NCBI GenBank assembly: GCA_937120535.1
Contig: CAKZJX010000052.1
Span: 1 to 64,000, forward strand
Direction: 5' to 3'
Origin: an uncultured Anaerolineae bacterium
GTDB taxonomy: Bacteria; Chloroflexota; Anaerolineae; Anaerolineales; Villigracilaceae
Length of the DNA stretch: 64,000 bases
Position 1 is the first letter of the stretch, and each line of letters starts with the position of its first letter. Position numbers and translations under genes: made by a program. Below, piece after piece: positions 63,083 to 64,000 of this stretch. Under the pieces are notes generated by a model that did no database searches, was not told the origin of the DNA, and worked only from the letters and a program-made list of their open reading frames with translations.

Positions 63083-63976
63083 ATGAGCAGTTCGATGGCG
63101 GTTCCCATCCCATCCCGAGCTGGCTTCACCGACCCGCGCCCGGTCATCCGCCCGGCTCTGCCGCGCGACAAAGCCGATGTCGCCGCCTTCACTAAATCCA
63201 TCTGGGACGGCCACGATTACGTGGGGCTGGTCTTCCCCGAATGGCTGGCCGATCCCAAGGGCATGTTATTGGTGGCCGAGTATGGTGGCCGCTGCGTGGG
63301 ATGCGCCAAGGCCACCCAGCTTGCCGCCGATCAATGGTGGCTAGAAGGTTTTCGCGTCGATCCAGCCGTTCAAGGGCGGGGCATCGGCTCTCGGCTCGAC
63401 GCAGCGATCAACGCTTGGTGGGATGTCCATGGTCAGGGAGTGGTGCGCTTGATGACACATGCCCGACGCGTGCAGGTCCATCACCTGTGCGAGAAACGCG
63501 GCTACCGACGTTGCGGCGAAGTGTGGTACTTCTGGGCTGAGCCATTGTCCGAACCGGCATCGAATTTCTCTCCCCTGTTGCCAGATCAGGCTGAGCAAGC
63601 CGCATCGTTTGTGCGTCAAACAGCCCCTGGCCGGCTGCTCGGCTTGGATTGGGCGTTTGCCGATCCAACCCCGGAGCTGCTGCAGCGGCTGGCCGAGGCC
63701 GGCCAGGCCTTCTGGTGGGGTGAGCAGCGGGGGCTGGTGACGTTCTGGGAGGAGCAAGAAGACCAAGGATGGTCTTGGGTGATCGGCCTGGAGGCCTGCG
63801 CTGAGGGGCATCGTGTCGACCTGCTGAGCCAGGTCCGTGGCCTAGCAGCGGCGCACGGCAAGAACGCTGCTTGGATGAACATCGCTGATCAGGCGACGAT
63901 CCAGGCCTTGGAGCGCGCTGGGTACGTCCGAATGTGGCAGGAGCCAGGGATTCTCTATGAGAGGCGGAAGGCGTAG
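63083..63976 (+). CDS. GNAT-family N-acetyltransferase
   Basis: 297 residues. The N-terminal half is a GNAT domain: RPALPRDKADVAAF at the start, then WWLEGFRVDPAVQGRGIGSRL, the acetyl-CoA loop with QGRGIG (about residue 95). The C-terminal half (about 160-297) is a second, weaker domain of similar kind. The ATG at 63083 has no strong SD; an ATG at 63095 is possible. It overlaps nothing and is read in the same direction as the GH1 gene. The substrate is unknown. Confidence 0.82.
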   Translation: MSSSMAVPIPSRAGFTDPRPVIRPALPRDKADVAAFTKSIWDGHDYVGLVFPEWLADPKGMLLVAEYGGRCVGCAKATQLAADQWWLEGFRVDPAVQGRGIGSRLDAAINAWWDVHGQGVVRLMTHARRVQVHHLCEKRGYRRCGEVWYFWAEPLSEPASNFSPLLPDQAEQAASFVRQTAPGRLLGLDWAFADPTPELLQRLAEAGQAFWWGEQRGLVTFWEEQEDQGWSWVIGLEACAEGHRVDLLSQVRGLAAAHGKNAAWMNIADQATIQALERAGYVRMWQEPGILYERRKA

Positions 63977-64000
63977 CTGGGACTCGAGTGGAGATGTTTC

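Overview
The window reads as a piece of a bacterial chromosome of moderately high GC. It is densely packed with genes in short directional runs. The most likely source is a member of the Chloroflexota, probably an Anaerolineae-like or thermophilic lineage. This is inferred from gene content, not from a marker gene: a myo-inositol-1-phosphate synthase of the archaeal/actinobacterial type, a one-chain E1 of a 2-oxoacid dehydrogenase, a full cytochrome c maturation (Ccm) cluster with a CxxxY-type CcmE, many lipoproteins and single-pass proteins carrying zinc ribbons, a NACHT ATPase ending in a formylglycine-enzyme-like fold, and no sign of LPS genes. There is one tRNA and there are no rRNA genes. 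I saw no CRISPR array, reverse transcriptase, intact transposase or phage genes.

Layout. 0.2-10.7 kb: a PIG-L deacetylase, then a long minus-strand run of a MEMO-like protein, PriA, an O-methyltransferase, a phosphoribosyltransferase, a Crp/Fnr regulator, a 917-residue NACHT ATPase, a small protein sharing a beta-repeat motif with it, and a PrsW intramembrane protease. 10.7-11.4 kb: a decayed transposase and a possible 40-residue membrane peptide. 11.5-20.4 kb: an ECF sigma/anti-sigma/NUDIX operon, an Rrf2 regulator, an operon of tandem-XRE regulator, TPR, GNAT, alpha/beta hydrolase and lipoprotein, then purA and a LysM protein. 20.4-31.1 kb: HIT protein, polysaccharide deacetylase, ino1, a GAF histidine kinase, PfkB kinase, M20 peptidase, methyltransferase, and the E2 and fused E1 genes of a 2-oxoacid dehydrogenase. 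31.5-42.5 kb: an exonuclease-like protein, a polytopic membrane protein, a methyltransferase, tRNA-Arg(CCT), a PhnD-like lipoprotein, Crp/Fnr, DUF2892, UDP-glucose dehydrogenase with methyltransferase and response regulator, a glycosyltransferase and a YtxH protein. 42.7-44.6 kb: panB-panE. 45.8-54.5 kb: ccmE-F-H-G, a zinc-ribbon protein, a cytochrome-like lipoprotein, and ccmA-B-C-D. 54.7-64 kb: a lytic-transglycosylase-like protein, rsmI, an acyl-CoA mutase large subunit, a second PhnD-like lipoprotein, an internally deleted ABC-F gene, rlmB, a GH1 beta-glucosidase and a GNAT protein.

How the genes work together. The strongest candidate for an undescribed system is 0.9-6.4 kb. A NACHT ATPase with a non-catalytic C-type-lectin-like C-terminus is followed at once by a small protein carrying the same N-terminal VGRDQ beta motif, and then by an intramembrane protease. 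This looks like a sensor, adaptor and effector arrangement under a Crp/Fnr regulator. The Ccm cluster should build c-type cytochromes at the outer face of the membrane. Other notable points are a mutase with the Phe/Gln pair of isobutyryl-CoA mutases, an ABC-F gene with a large internal deletion, and several genes whose start codon lies only 7-8 bases after a -10 box, which suggests leaderless mRNAs.
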